From: Pycnopodia helianthoides
Lineage: Eukaryota > Echinodermata > Asteroidea > Forcipulatida > Asteriidae
Direction: 5' to 3'
Assembly: GCA_032158295.1 (NCBI GenBank)
Contig: CM063252.1
Coordinates: 10,404,744 to 10,468,743 of the forward strand
DNA length: 64,000 nt
A program made the position numbers and the translations under genes. How positions within the stretch are numbered: the stretch's first letter is position 1; each line of letters starts with the position of its first letter. The notes under the pieces were generated by a model, which saw only the letters and a list, made by a program, of their open reading frames with translations, did no database searches and was not told the DNA's origin. Below are positions 53,778 to 63,191 of the stretch, piece after piece.

Positions 53778-55502
53778 TGTTCCTACCTTAGCACATGTAC
53801 ATGTTGTGCTTCATGCTGCCCCCCTCCCCCCTTTCCCCAAAACCCCTTGCCTTTCCTCTTGCCTCCCTTTTCCATACCAAATAAGATTTGTAAAAAATGC
53901 AAAAGCAAATGGTTAAAAACATTTGATTGAATGAAAAGCCCCCCTCTATGTCTTCAACCCCGCTTCACTCCATCCCCAAAACTGAAAATGTATGTTTACA
54001 TAGCACCCCCCCCTCTCAATTATATCTTCACCCCTGCTCCCCCCTCCCCCCAACAAATTAAAACACCTGTTTACATACACTCCCCCACCCCCCATTATTT
54101 TGTTGCCCCTGCTTGCCTCCCCTAAGATGAACAGGTCTGGTTACGCCTCTGCCCTGTTGACTACATTGTACCACCCGACCATACCCAGACCATACCCAGC
54201 GTATTACCAACTGACTGAATGTTGTTTACTACTTGTACATCAGCCCAGACTTGTTTGTTACATTCCCTGCAGGCATTTTTTGTCCTCCTTTTTTTTTTAC
54301 GGTTCTGTCCCATAGTCGCTGGGTTCAGTGGTCAACTACAGTTGCCTGCTTTCTATTCAACCCAACCACTCCATTGTGATTGCCCTGGTTGACTCAGCCT
54401 GTTTGAATGGGGGGGTATTAGCCATTGTTACCTGTAGTGGGGGTGTATTGTACGCAAAGGACCTATATTCTGCACTCTGCCGATCGGATCACACCACACC
54501 AGTGAAAATATACATAAACTGCAATGGACGGACCAGTGAATGCCGTCATTAAACATATTCCTGCTTGCTATTTTTCTGAGGAACAAACTTGAAATTGTAA
54601 ACTAAACTTGGTCTCTATATTCCTCCCTAACCCCCCCCCCCCGAAAAAAGGGGGAAGGAAAAAAAGAGTGAAATGGTTATTTGCCCGGAGAGGCAATTTT
54701 GCCGAGAATGTATTCCGTCACAATGTTCTTGGAGAAAAAAACAAATTTGAAACACCAATGTTTCAAGATGAACGACATCATCATAAACTGCAGGCCGAGT
54801 CAGCTTTCCAGATTAAAAACTTATGATTGGTCTATCAAAAAAAAAACCAACAACCCCAAAACAAAAAAAAACGAAACTTACAAAACCTATGCCATGTAAA
54901 CGAAGAGAAGAAGTTTCAATTGCATAATGTGTGCACAAAATAATATCTCGATGATCAAGATCGTATTGATTTAAAGACAGTATGGATTTCCTAAAAATGT
55001 ATGTAAGGCCAAGTAAAAAAGAATACCAGTTGATCGTCCAGGTTTTTTCAAAAAGAGGATGATTAGGGCCTTTTTTTTATTTGTTATTTTGTATTTCTTT
55101 CGAAGGTGGCCGCCAAGCATTTTAATTCAAACTGGCCACCAATTCTTCAGTTTAACGTCACCACTTACTTTCTGTAGTTACAAGTTCTAAAAGATTGGTA
55201 AGTTTCATGAAAAATACACAGAAAATGTGTCTTTTTGAAGAAAAAAAAAAGTAAAATAAAAAATAATAATAAAAAGGATGCGGCCTCAAAAAAGGATGAG
55301 GGAGGGGGCGAACAACTGGTATTTTTTTTATTTGGCCTAAATCGACGAGCTATTTTATAAAGCAAGCGGACAACGTTGACAATTTGTCAAAGACCAGTAC
55401 GTGACCCAACAATTTCGAAAAAGAGATCAACCTTTTTTTACTTTGATCGTTCTGAATGGCCCCTTTAAGTAATGTGCAAATCTGTAAATATTTATATTTT
55501 GC
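53778..55502. other. Unique sequence with C-rich tracts
   Basis: C-rich stretches lie at 53818-54120 and poly-C at 54630-54643. A frame at 54328-54552 looks mildly protein-like but has no splice context. Nothing else was recognised. Confidence 0.35.
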
Positions 55503-55508
55503 AATCTT

Positions 55509-55654
55509 CAGGCATGCAACTTTTCCTCAGATCAGCTGATTTCCTCTTTTTTTATTCTCAGTTTTACCATTCAAAATTGATAAATACTGTACAAAATCAT
55601 TGAAGTTTTGCGATTTCCTCTTTTTTTGGGGGTGAAGTTACAGTTGCGTGCCTG
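55509..55654. mobile_element. MITE-R copy 2, full length with 6-bp target duplication
   Basis: The 146-bp element begins CAGGCATGCAACTTTTCCTC and ends TACAGTTGCGTGCCTG. It is flanked by perfect AATCTT repeats (55503-55508 and 55655-55660). It is in the opposite orientation to copy 1. Confidence 0.9.
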
Positions 55655-55660
55655 AATCTT

Positions 55661-56149
55661 ACAAATGTTGTGCAGTTCTGCCCACACACACACACACTTG
55701 AATTGGCCCAGCAGTAACCCACCCCCATTGTCAACGCTATCAGTGAACAGTACTCAAAAATACTTCCGTTGTGTTTACGACTATTTCGTCACACAGCTTC
55801 CCCGAATGTTCTTTTGTTGGGCAAGTACAATAAGAAAAGAATCTAAAAAAATTCTTGAGTGTGGAGGTGTGTTTTTATACGGCGTCCAGTGGGGGGGGGG
55901 GGGGGGGGTTTGAGTTCAACTACAGTTACATCATTACATAATAAATTATTGTGTACAAAACTCTCCAAACTTAACCCCTAGAGGCATTTAGTCATTGAAA
56001 AAACCTCACAATACTATCTCTCTTTTGTCCGCGTAGTTGAAAACATTCTCAGAACTGTACCACACATACTGACTAACACCACTTGGTACAAACATGGCTT
56101 AGATAATAGTTTTGATAAAGTGGAAATTTCAACCACAGAAGAGTACAGT
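55661..56149. other. Unique sequence with poly-G
   Basis: A G run of about 18 bases lies at 55891-55908. Nothing else was recognised. Confidence 0.35.
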
Positions 56150-56250
56150 GATATTGATTTTTTTCTGGTATTGGTTTGCAGTAACACCATGTACATGAAA
56201 CACTCTCTAATGAATTGTGGTGGTTCTGAAAAGAACTAATGGTGTAAATA
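56150..56250. mobile_element. Element E copy 3, fragment
   Basis: GGTTTGCAGTAACACCATGT, then ACTCTCTAATGAATTGTGGT, the hairpin GTTCTGAAAAGAAC (56223-56236), then TAATGGTGTAAATAC. Confidence 0.6.
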
Positions 56251-56337
56251 CTTAACATTTATATTCTATCTCTCCCACCCCCCCCCCCCCCTCAATACAA
56301 GACAATTCCACAATTTTTATTAAGCCATGAAGAAGCA

Positions 56338-56650
56338 AGGTTCTGCCCAGGATTTCTTTAGCGGTCGAAAAGTGTTTCCCTGGAAACCATTGTGTGATGG
56401 ATCAGTTACACGGTAGATCATATAAATAGACTCAAACCAAAAAAAGTACTCAAAATTTATGGCTTTGGATGCTGTTTTTGCTACTCGTAAATACCCAATT
56501 TTACATCTCATTGAAAACCTTTGAAGGGAAAATTGCACGTTTAAATATTTGGAAAATGTGTGGTGGTGGGAAACAGGGAAAACCCTGCCAGAGGTGGTCG
56601 GGAAATCCTGAGTGCCAGGCGGCACCGACCACTGTGGGCAGAACCCTGCA
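56338..56650. mobile_element. Diverged inverted-repeat element
   Basis: AGGTTCTGCCCAGGATTTCT at the left pairs loosely with TGTGGGCAGAACCCT at the right. CGGTCGAAAAGTGTTTCCCT pairs with GGGAAACAGGGAAAACCCTG further in. The minus-strand frame crossing it is likely incidental. Confidence 0.5.
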
Positions 56651-57401
56651 TGGTGAAGCAGAGTATTATCCAAGGTTAAAGGAAAGCTACATGTAAAACA
56701 AACTTCCAGACAGCCACTTATATTTACTTAAGGCCGAGTAAAAAAACAAAACATGTTAAGCGTCCTCGCCCCCTTTTCATTTAGAGGCAGCCTCCTTTTT
56801 TTTTACGAAAAAAAGAAGATAAAATGATTTTTGTCGAAAAATACATAAATAAAAAAATATATATACAGGTGTATCAATTTTTTAGCACACCAAAAAATCA
56901 CACCAAAAAAGCTGGCAATTATCGCGAAAAATAGCCCGGCAGTTGTCTTGAAAAATGTATCAGGCAGCCATTTTTGAAAAAAAGAAAAAGAAAAAAGGCC
57001 CTCCTCCTTCCTTTTTTTCAAAAAGGCAGGATGCTAAACATGTTTTTTTTTAAATTTAATGCCTAAGCCTTGTCCATCTAACAAGAAGCCTTGTTTGAAT
57101 GGCAAACACACACACACACACCTGGGTGTTTCAGATAAAGGGGACCCTTTCCACGAATTTGGTAAACACACACACAACTCCACACCCCCCCCCCTCTCCA
57201 ACAAGAGGAGATCATTTTCACTGGGCAGAAACCACACAAGGTCACAGGGCTAGGGTGGCGGCTCCATTTTTGGGGGCTGCCTTTGTGGAGTGTCTCCTGG
57301 GGACCTAAGAGACAGAGAAGTCAAAATGGGGATGATGAGTGAGTAGAGGTGCACCCCATGGAGCAGAAGACCACTCAGTCTGTTAGGCCAAGTAAAAAAG
57401 A
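56651..57401. other. Unique sequence with short CA repeats
   Basis: (CA)n lies at 57105-57121 and again near 57165. The word AGGCCAAGTAAAAAAG or a near copy occurs at 56734, 55010 and 57387. No gene. Confidence 0.35.
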
Positions 57402-57605
57402 AGCGTTTTATTCATTTGTTGAATCTATTATGATTTCATGCAAATGTGTAATCGGTTTTTCACTATTTTCTCGTGACCCAGATGGCTGATCGATCTCAAA
57501 CTTTCTACAGGTTTGTCAGTTTATGTATTTGGTGGATTACATGAAGTGCTTACACTGCCAGCAACTGTTTTGTTAGCAAAAACCAATTCTGTAATGTTCC
57601 CTTAA
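57402..57605 (+). mobile_element. MITE-A copy 5, 5'-truncated
   Basis: It starts inside the element at AGCGTTTTATTCATTTGTTG and ends GTAATGTTCCCTTAA. Confidence 0.8.
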
Positions 57606-57798
57606 ATCCAACCCAGTCCCAGGTTTGGTCTGACTTGATTATGCAGAGTCACGAGTTTACTTATCGAGTTTCGACATCTACTTATAAAAGCATAATGTAC
57701 ATTGTTCAGTGCACTACTACGTTTCTCGCTTTGGCATTTTTTAACCAAATAACGTCACTTGAAATAAACTTAATCACATTGGTTTATTGCGGGCAGGC

Positions 57799-57968
57799 AC
57801 ACTTGGTGGTCTGGTGGTAAGACTTCTGCTCTAGATAGCTGGGGGGGGGGGGGGGGGGTGATTTCAAATCCAGCCCGAGTAGTATGTCTGTGGATTTTTT
57901 TCCTCAGGGCTCTGGAAAGTACCAAACATAAAGTACTTAATATCAAACATCGGTGTGTGGTAAAATTT
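57799..57968 (+). mobile_element. tRNA-derived SINE S, full head
   Basis: The A-box-like TGGTGGTCTGGTGGTAAGAC is followed by an expanded poly-G (57841-57859), the B-box-like TTTCAAATCCAGC, then CCGAGTAGTATGTCTGTGGA, CTCTGGAAAGTACCAAACAT and ATCGGTGTGTGGTAAAA. The poly-G lies where other copies have CAAGGTTGTGG. Confidence 0.65.
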
Positions 57969-58033
57969 AATTTATAGTTTTTTTTCTAATATGCATTTCA
58001 GCGCCCTTTTTGAAAATTGTCTGTGTTGCAAAT

Positions 58034-58283
58034 TTAACTCTTTCACGAGCCGACCGGTCGCTAGCGACCGGTTTAAATCCACGCAGAAAAAGAGTTGTCA
58101 AACAAAAACTAAAGATCCCACGTCCACACAGTTTTCAGAATGGGAAAGAGGACTCTTGAGGGCGCTGTTGTGGCCAATTTTTTTTTTTTGGGGGGGGGCG
58201 CATATTGCAAAAAATCAAGTAAACAATCAATGTGTCCATGTGATCAACTTATCACTAAAATAAATGGTACATGAAAGGGTTAA
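58034..58283 (+). mobile_element. MITE-M copy 1, TTAA-flanked with 20-bp palindrome
   Basis: It is bounded by TTAA (58034-58037 and 58280-58283). The left end is TTAACTCTTTCACGAGCCGA and the right end ATGAAAGGGTTAA. It contains the perfect palindrome ACCGGTCGCTAGCGACCGGT (58053-58072). The body is ACACAGTTTTCAGAATGGGA, then GAGGACTC and GTGTCCATGTGATCAAC. The CCC-type ends fit a piggyBac-like origin. Confidence 0.8.
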
Positions 58284-58314
58284 ACACGGACACTGGTCAA
58301 CCAATTGAAGCACA
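58284..58314. other. Spacer between MITE-M and the CCAAT duplication
   Basis: Short unique sequence. Confidence 0.4.
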
Positions 58315-58378
58315 GAACTCTCATGGATTAGCCAATGGGACGGCTTGAACTCTCATAGATTAGCCAATGGGACCGCTT
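58315..58378 (+). promoter_or_regulatory. Tandem 32-bp duplication, each with a CCAAT box
   Basis: Two units starting GAACTCTCATRGATTAGCCA (58315 and 58347) each contain TTAGCCAATGGGA, an NF-Y-type CCAAT box. The boxes are 32 bp apart, about three helical turns. There is no obvious TATA or downstream exon. Confidence 0.45.
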
Positions 58379-59697
58379 GAACCCGCCGTACAAGCACCGC
58401 ACACACCTGAACTATTCACCACATGTTTTTGACACTTGCACTCAAATTCAGGGCATTAACAAGAGGGGCACCAAAAGACAAGTGTTTATACGCGTAGGTG
58501 TGAAATATACAATAAAGATGCACTGTACATCCATATGTAATGGCATGTCTACCCTGGGCTTGTTGACACTGAGTACTTTCAGGACCCCGGTGGTGCGACA
58601 GAATGAAGATGCCCTCGGTTTGCTTTTGCGCAAAGAACCAATAAGGACAGGGTCCTTGATTTACAGGGTCCACAAATATACATGTTGGCCCTACATGTAA
58701 AAAATAAATTTGTGTGTACAGTTTTACACAGCAAGCAAAACAGAACACGGTATTCCCTGCAGGTATTTTTTTGCTACTGCCAAGTCCACTGTTTTATGTT
58801 ATGATATTCCCCACAAAATAAACAGAACAAATATTGTTCCGAATCTCACACACACACACACACACCACACACAAGCAAAAGAAAGAAATTACTTAAATAC
58901 AAATATTGACTCAACTGGTTTTGAAATCACTACTTTTCATCCGGTGTGAATAAGCAAACACAATAAACGCAATTTTTCATTGGTGTTTTTTTTTTTTCTT
59001 CTTGTTGTTCTTTTTTTTTTCTTCAACCCACTACCTTCCCACCTGTCTGGATCTGTACTCAGTGTCATAATTAGGTACTTCCCCCCTGTTACAGTCTAAG
59101 TCATCAGCTGTCATGGCAGCTTTAGTGCATCGGTTAGCAACAATCGGCAGGAAGCGTATTGAGATTTGACTTTCCATTCAGTGATTCCAAAAAAAGGAAA
59201 CAGAACAGAAAGAGATTTCGTTTTGTATCGGTGTGCATTCCTGTACGCCGCGGTTTAAACCTGTGACTCAACCGTGTAGTGCCAAGTCCACTGATTGCCA
59301 TCCCCAAGTCCACACACTCCTCTCCATCAGTCCCACACACTAACTACATGTATTTCCACATCAAGATAAAACTGGCAGCAAAAATAACGTTGGCGTCTAT
59401 GTAAAGCTTGTAGAGATTACGATTCGTTTTGTTTCCGGCAGAGGAGATTATTTCAAATAAAACCGTCTGGTCTAAAATAGAATTACAGACGTTATCTTTT
59501 AAGAAAAAAGGAAGAACAAAAGAGGGGGGGGGGGAATACATAAAAGTACTTTTTCAAAGAGAAAGGGTAAGTACTTTTTTAAAAGAGAAAAAAGTACATT
59601 CCTTCAGACCAGGCTTCAGACTGTCTATTTTGTTAAAGAAAATTCAATTTGAAAACTAATCTGTGAAAATAACATGAGCAATGTATTAATGTTTTGT
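58379..59697. other. Unique sequence with (CA)n and T-rich tracts
   Basis: (AC)n lies at 58848-58875 and T-rich at 58987-59020. Overlapping frames at 58377-58748 on both strands have no recognisable domain. A possible tRNA-like B-box (GGTTTAAACC) is at about 59248 but without an A-box. Confidence 0.35.
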
Positions 59698-59945
59698 TTA
59701 AGGTAGGGCCATCGTTTGTTTTTTGTCAAAGTAATGCCAATTTTCAGCCAAAGTTCTCCAGAAAGATACAATTAAAGTCGCTTCTGTGAAAGTTTCAGCT
59801 GAACACAGAGTCTACTTGTTGAGAAAACATGAACAATCGTTGCAGTAATTTCATCAAGAACGTCGAATCCATCCACGTTCCTTGAGGTGACAGCGGGTAC
59901 CAACTGCATCTCTGATTGCAGCACTCATAATTGGCTGCCACCACG
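59698..59945. mobile_element. Dispersed repeat T, copy 2
   Basis: It is colinear with 15452-15678: AAGGTAGGGCCATCGTTTGT, GTCAAAGTAATGCCAATTTT, GTGAAAGTTTCAGCTGAACA, GTCTACTTGTTGAGAAAACA, GAATCCATCCACGTTCCTTG. It is slightly longer because of an extra segment after the GAGAAAAC block. Confidence 0.7.
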
Positions 59946-59972
59946 TTTACAAAAGTCGCCTTATCCCTAAAG

Positions 59973-60355
59973 AGCCCAAGTCCTACAATATCTTCATTGC
60001 CAAAGTGCAGGATTGCGAAGGATTTGGGCTATTAGGGATCTGCAACACAGGAGGATTTCGAAGGGTTTGGGCTAAAATGAGTTTTTGTTAGGGTAGGATT
60101 TTGCAGGACTTGGGCAATCGGGCTGTTTTTACATAGGAGGATTTTGAAGGTTTTAGGTATCATGCAGCTCAGCCAAAATAGGATTCTGAAGGTTTTGGGC
60201 TTTTTGACATTTGTTTACTCCCTAACTTCTGTCTCAAAAGGATTTTGAAGGATTTGGGCTGATGTATACTTACAATAAGTTGAAGGATATCGAAGGATTT
60301 GGGCACTTTAGATTTATGACAACTTTAATCTGAAGGATATCGAAGGATTTGGGCA
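59973..60355 (+). repeat. Spaced array of 22-bp repeats with non-repetitive spacers
   Basis: Eight direct copies of a 22-bp unit (consensus first 20 bases AGGATTTTGAAGGATTTGGG, then C and A/T) start at 60009, 60052, 60095, 60138, 60180, 60239, 60284 and 60334. Copies 7 and 8 are identical and the others differ at one to six positions. The spacers are about 21, 21, 21, 20, 37, 23 and 28 bp and show no obvious similarity to each other. One inverted copy lies at 59973-59994. It could be a diverged ~43-bp minisatellite in which half of the unit is conserved. It is not a prokaryotic CRISPR. Confidence 0.85.
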
Positions 60356-60865
60356 GTATGTCTACCCAAGGGTCTAGTCTGTTAGGGTTAAGCAAATACA
60401 ACGTGACTTGTGTGACAGAAAAAGGTGACCCACATGACAGGGTTAAGGCAAATCTTTTGAGATCCAAATTTTCAGTACTTTATCCAGAATTATTTGGGGA
60501 GTAATTTTTCCAATTTTAAATCTCATTGATTAGATATAAAGTTCATGCCAGCTCCAAACCCCCGACAAACATTTGTCTGAAATACTGTTAAGAGTCTGGG
60601 GAATTAGCAATTCAGAGACCACCCTCAAATCATCACTGCTTGATTTGATTGCCACTATCGAAATCAGCCTATTGTGAACGAAGACAAAAAATCGACATCA
60701 AAATAAACAGTTTTTTGTTAAATCCACTAAAACTTAATGCCTGAATTTGATGGCATTTTTACAGCAGGACTGCATGGTGTAATACCTACTGCATAGGAAT
60801 TAGTTTATTACAAAAAATATATAAACAAATAAATAAATACATGAATACATGAACTAAATATGTAC
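60356..60865. other. AT-rich unique sequence
   Basis: Nothing recognised. Confidence 0.35.
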
Positions 60866-61520
60866 GTTTCCCTTTAACTTTAGGTATTTCCGGCGGCGAT
60901 TAAAAATGTCTTCAAAGGGCGCTGCAGACGTCACTTTCGTCTGGAGAAGTACTGGTTTCTCCTATCAGCAAGTCCTGAACAATCTAATTTCAGATGCATT
61001 AATTGAACTAAAGACGATGAACTGTGTGCTTTAAACCGAGCATTATCACACCGCCACATTTCCCCTATTACTCGTCTCAGTGTCACCTTTATCTTGCAGA
61101 GACCAAAAAAAAAAAAAAAAAAAACCCGAGACGGAGAGAGAAAAAGGTCGCTGGCTGACGGCCGAGGGGTGAGGGTTACTGGATACCTATATAACTCGCT
61201 GTCATAGCGATGATGCGATTATGCTCCCCACTTGAAGTAGCACTCGGACTGACGTATTAAGTTGCTCGTAGCCTTGGGTCTGGGGGCCGCCGCTGACGAC
61301 CGTAGAGCCAACTATATTCATGCCGCATAATTTCACACTCGCCTGCACAGACGGGGGGCAGGCCGGCTTGATTGTCAAGGCGAACTGAGCATGTCAACAC
61401 GGCGCTATCAAACTATCAAGGAGACGGTTGCTATGGGATATTCCTTCGACCAGCTGACTGGCTGACGTAATGTTTATCCGCTCCGTACGGTTTTCCATGT
61501 AGTTACTTATAACCATGGCT
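60866..61520. promoter_or_regulatory. CpG-rich unique block, candidate regulatory region
   Basis: It is free of repeats apart from an A run at 61108-61124 and richer in GC and CpG than its flanks. It has an ETS-like TTTCCGGCGG, a CRE-like CAGACGTCAC (60924-60942 area), a homeodomain-like GCATTAATTGAAC, and a dense CpG stretch at 61140-61500 with GGACTGACGTATTAAG and GGAGACGGTTGCTATGG (an X-box/RFX-like word, GTTGCTATGG). No coding frame was found. A promoter or enhancer is plausible. Confidence 0.3.
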
Positions 61521-61799
61521 GCACGATGACTAAAGTGAACCCTGGTATTTTAAGATGACTGTTTCAATAAATTGAGGCGGACACATAATATTGAACACTG
61601 CGCCCGTTATTGCTACTGGTAAAAAAAAAAAAAAGAATTAAAATCCAAAATACCGACTACCAGTTTTCTAAAATGCCACTGTACTATGTTCAGCGGATTG
61701 AAACAGAGACGCTTGATTACATTTTATACATGATGTACTGTTGCTTGTTTTACTGAGGGAAACCAAAAGCGAAAATGTTTTTATTGTAATAATTTGTTA
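61521..61799. other. AT-rich unique sequence
   Basis: Nothing recognised apart from a poly-A run near 61621. Confidence 0.35.
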
Positions 61800-61913
61800 T
61801 TCTTACTGTACTTAGGATTTCAAGTATCGAGTATAAAGTGCTTGACACACGTCAGTGTGTGTGGGTAAAAAAACAAAAGTAATATCCTTCATCCCTGACG
61901 CAAACCTATCAAT
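61800..61913 (+). mobile_element. SINE S 3' tail
   Basis: AAGTATCGAGTATAAAGTGC, then GTCAGTGTGTGTGGGTAAAA, then GTAATATCCTTCATCCCTGA; colinear with 35093-35205. It directly abuts MITE-M copy 2. Confidence 0.55.
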
Positions 61914-62153
61914 TTAACCCTATTATGCACCAATTATTTTGTGATAAATTGATTATATGGACACATTAATTGTTCTCTTAATTTTTGCAAATCACCACCC
62001 CCGAAAAAACTGGCCACAACACTGCCCTAAAAAGTCCTCTTTCCCATTCTGAAAACTGAGTGGCCGCGGGATCTTTAATTTTTGTTTTACAACTATTTGT
62101 CTGCAGGAATCTAAACTGGTCGCTAGCGACCAGTCGGCGCTTGAACGGGTTAA
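61914..62153 (-). mobile_element. MITE-M copy 2, TTAA-flanked with covarying palindrome
   Basis: TTAA lies at both ends (61914-61917 and 62150-62153), with TTAACCCTATTATGCAC on the left and GCGCTTGAACGGGTTAA on the right. Orientation is opposite to copy 1. The palindrome ACTGGTCGCTAGCGACCAGT (62115-62134) differs from copy 1 by two changes that compensate each other. Confidence 0.8.
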
Positions 62154-62249
62154 ACACCTAGACAACCTTTAAAATAAATCGGTAACAACTTTCCACGAGA
62201 AAACGTGTCACAATTGGGCCCATGATTCAGGGCGCATACATGTAGGAAG

Positions 62250-62560
62250 AGTAAAGGGCATGTGTGATACTTCAAGAAGGCAACGGAGGCAGTAGACCCT
62301 TCCCATGAAATATGCAAATTGGACATCGCGCGTGCGCACTCTCCCTGCTGGTTGGCAAAATGAGTGAACATCGCGCCTTTTTGCATGGGACTGATGGTGG
62401 CGTGACGCACACGCGTTTGTGCGTCTGCCTTGTGCACAACTCTACGGCGTGTGCCAACCAGCAGAGTCTGTACGCTTGCGTGAATGTAATTTACATATTT
62501 CATGGGAAGGGTCTATTGCCTCCATGCCCCTCATGCCTCGGTTCACTTTGAAACATTCCA
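62250..62560. mobile_element. MITE-AA copy split by MITE-BB
   Basis: The left part is TGTGATACTTCAAGAAGGCA then ACGGAGGCAG. The right part is TTGCCTCCATGCCCCTCATG then CCTCGGTTCACTTTGAAACA. MITE-BB sits between them with TA on each side. Confidence 0.7.
62295..62513. mobile_element. MITE-BB copy 1, TA-flanked fold-back
   Basis: The left end GACCCTTCCCATGAAATATG and its inverse ...CATATTTCATGGGAAGGGTC on the right are flanked by TA dinucleotides, as in Tc1/mariner-type insertion. The interior is CpG-rich (GGACATCGCGCGTGCGCACT). Overlapping frames are palindrome artefacts. Confidence 0.8.
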
Positions 62561-62711
62561 GCAGGTTTTTTTATGGGGTTTGGTTTCCATCGTAGAGTAT
62601 GCCCTTCACTAATAAAGAAAAAAACATCTACGCCCTTCAACAGCCCACATTATAATCGTTTGCCAATCTCACTATTTTCATAGCGGATACAGTCCTACAA
62701 TGAAAAAACCT

Positions 62712-62953
62712 GGGACCAATTTCACAAAGCTGCTAAGCACAACAATTTGCTTAGCATGAAATTTCTTCATTGATAAAAACAGGATTACCCACCAAATTTC
62801 CACGTGATTTTCAGGATAAGCAAACAACAGCTGAATACCAGTAACAAGCAATATGCAACACATGGAAATTTGGTTGGTAACCCTGTTTTTATCAAGGAAG
62901 AAATTTCTTGCTAAGCAAATTGTTGTGATTAGCAGCTCTATAAAATTGGGTCC
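62712..62953. mobile_element. MITE-C copy, nearly perfect fold-back
   Basis: It starts GGGACCAATTTCACAAAGCT and ends AGCTCTATAAAATTGGGTCC. It is very similar over its length to 35285-35529, in opposite orientation (GGAAATTTGGTTGGTAACCC, AAGAAATTTCTTGCTAAGCA). Confidence 0.85.
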
Positions 62954-62963
62954 TGACTCCAAC

Positions 62964-63191
62964 AGACCCTTCCCATGAAAATATGTAAATTGCACATAGA
63001 TTGTAGCGAGTGCGCACTAACACCACTGACGGGCACAATGAGGGAGCTTCGCGCCTTTCAGCACGGGGGCTGATGGTGGCGTGCCGCATACGTGTTTGGG
63101 TGTCTGTCTGGCGCACAACTCTATGACGTTTGCGCACCAATAGTGTCTGTACGTGGGCTTGAATGCTATTAGCATATTTCATGTGAAGGGC
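62964..63191. mobile_element. MITE-BB copy 2
   Basis: It begins GACCCTTCCCATGAAAATAT, with TGAGGGAGCTTCGCGCCTTT and CTGATGGTGGCGTGCCGCAT, and ends GCATATTTCATGTGAAGGGC. It lies 10 bp from the MITE-C copy. Confidence 0.75.

Noticed and set aside
54328..54552. 74-codon plus-strand frame with mildly protein-like sequence
   Set aside because: No splice sites or recognisable family; expected by chance at this length.
58377..58748. Overlapping frames of 107 and 110 codons on opposite strands
   Set aside because: Neither has a domain or splice support and each is explained by the other strand's lack of stops.
60009..60355. Calling the spaced 22-bp repeats a CRISPR array
   Set aside because: Animal genome, imperfect repeats, no cas genes; only the layout is similar.
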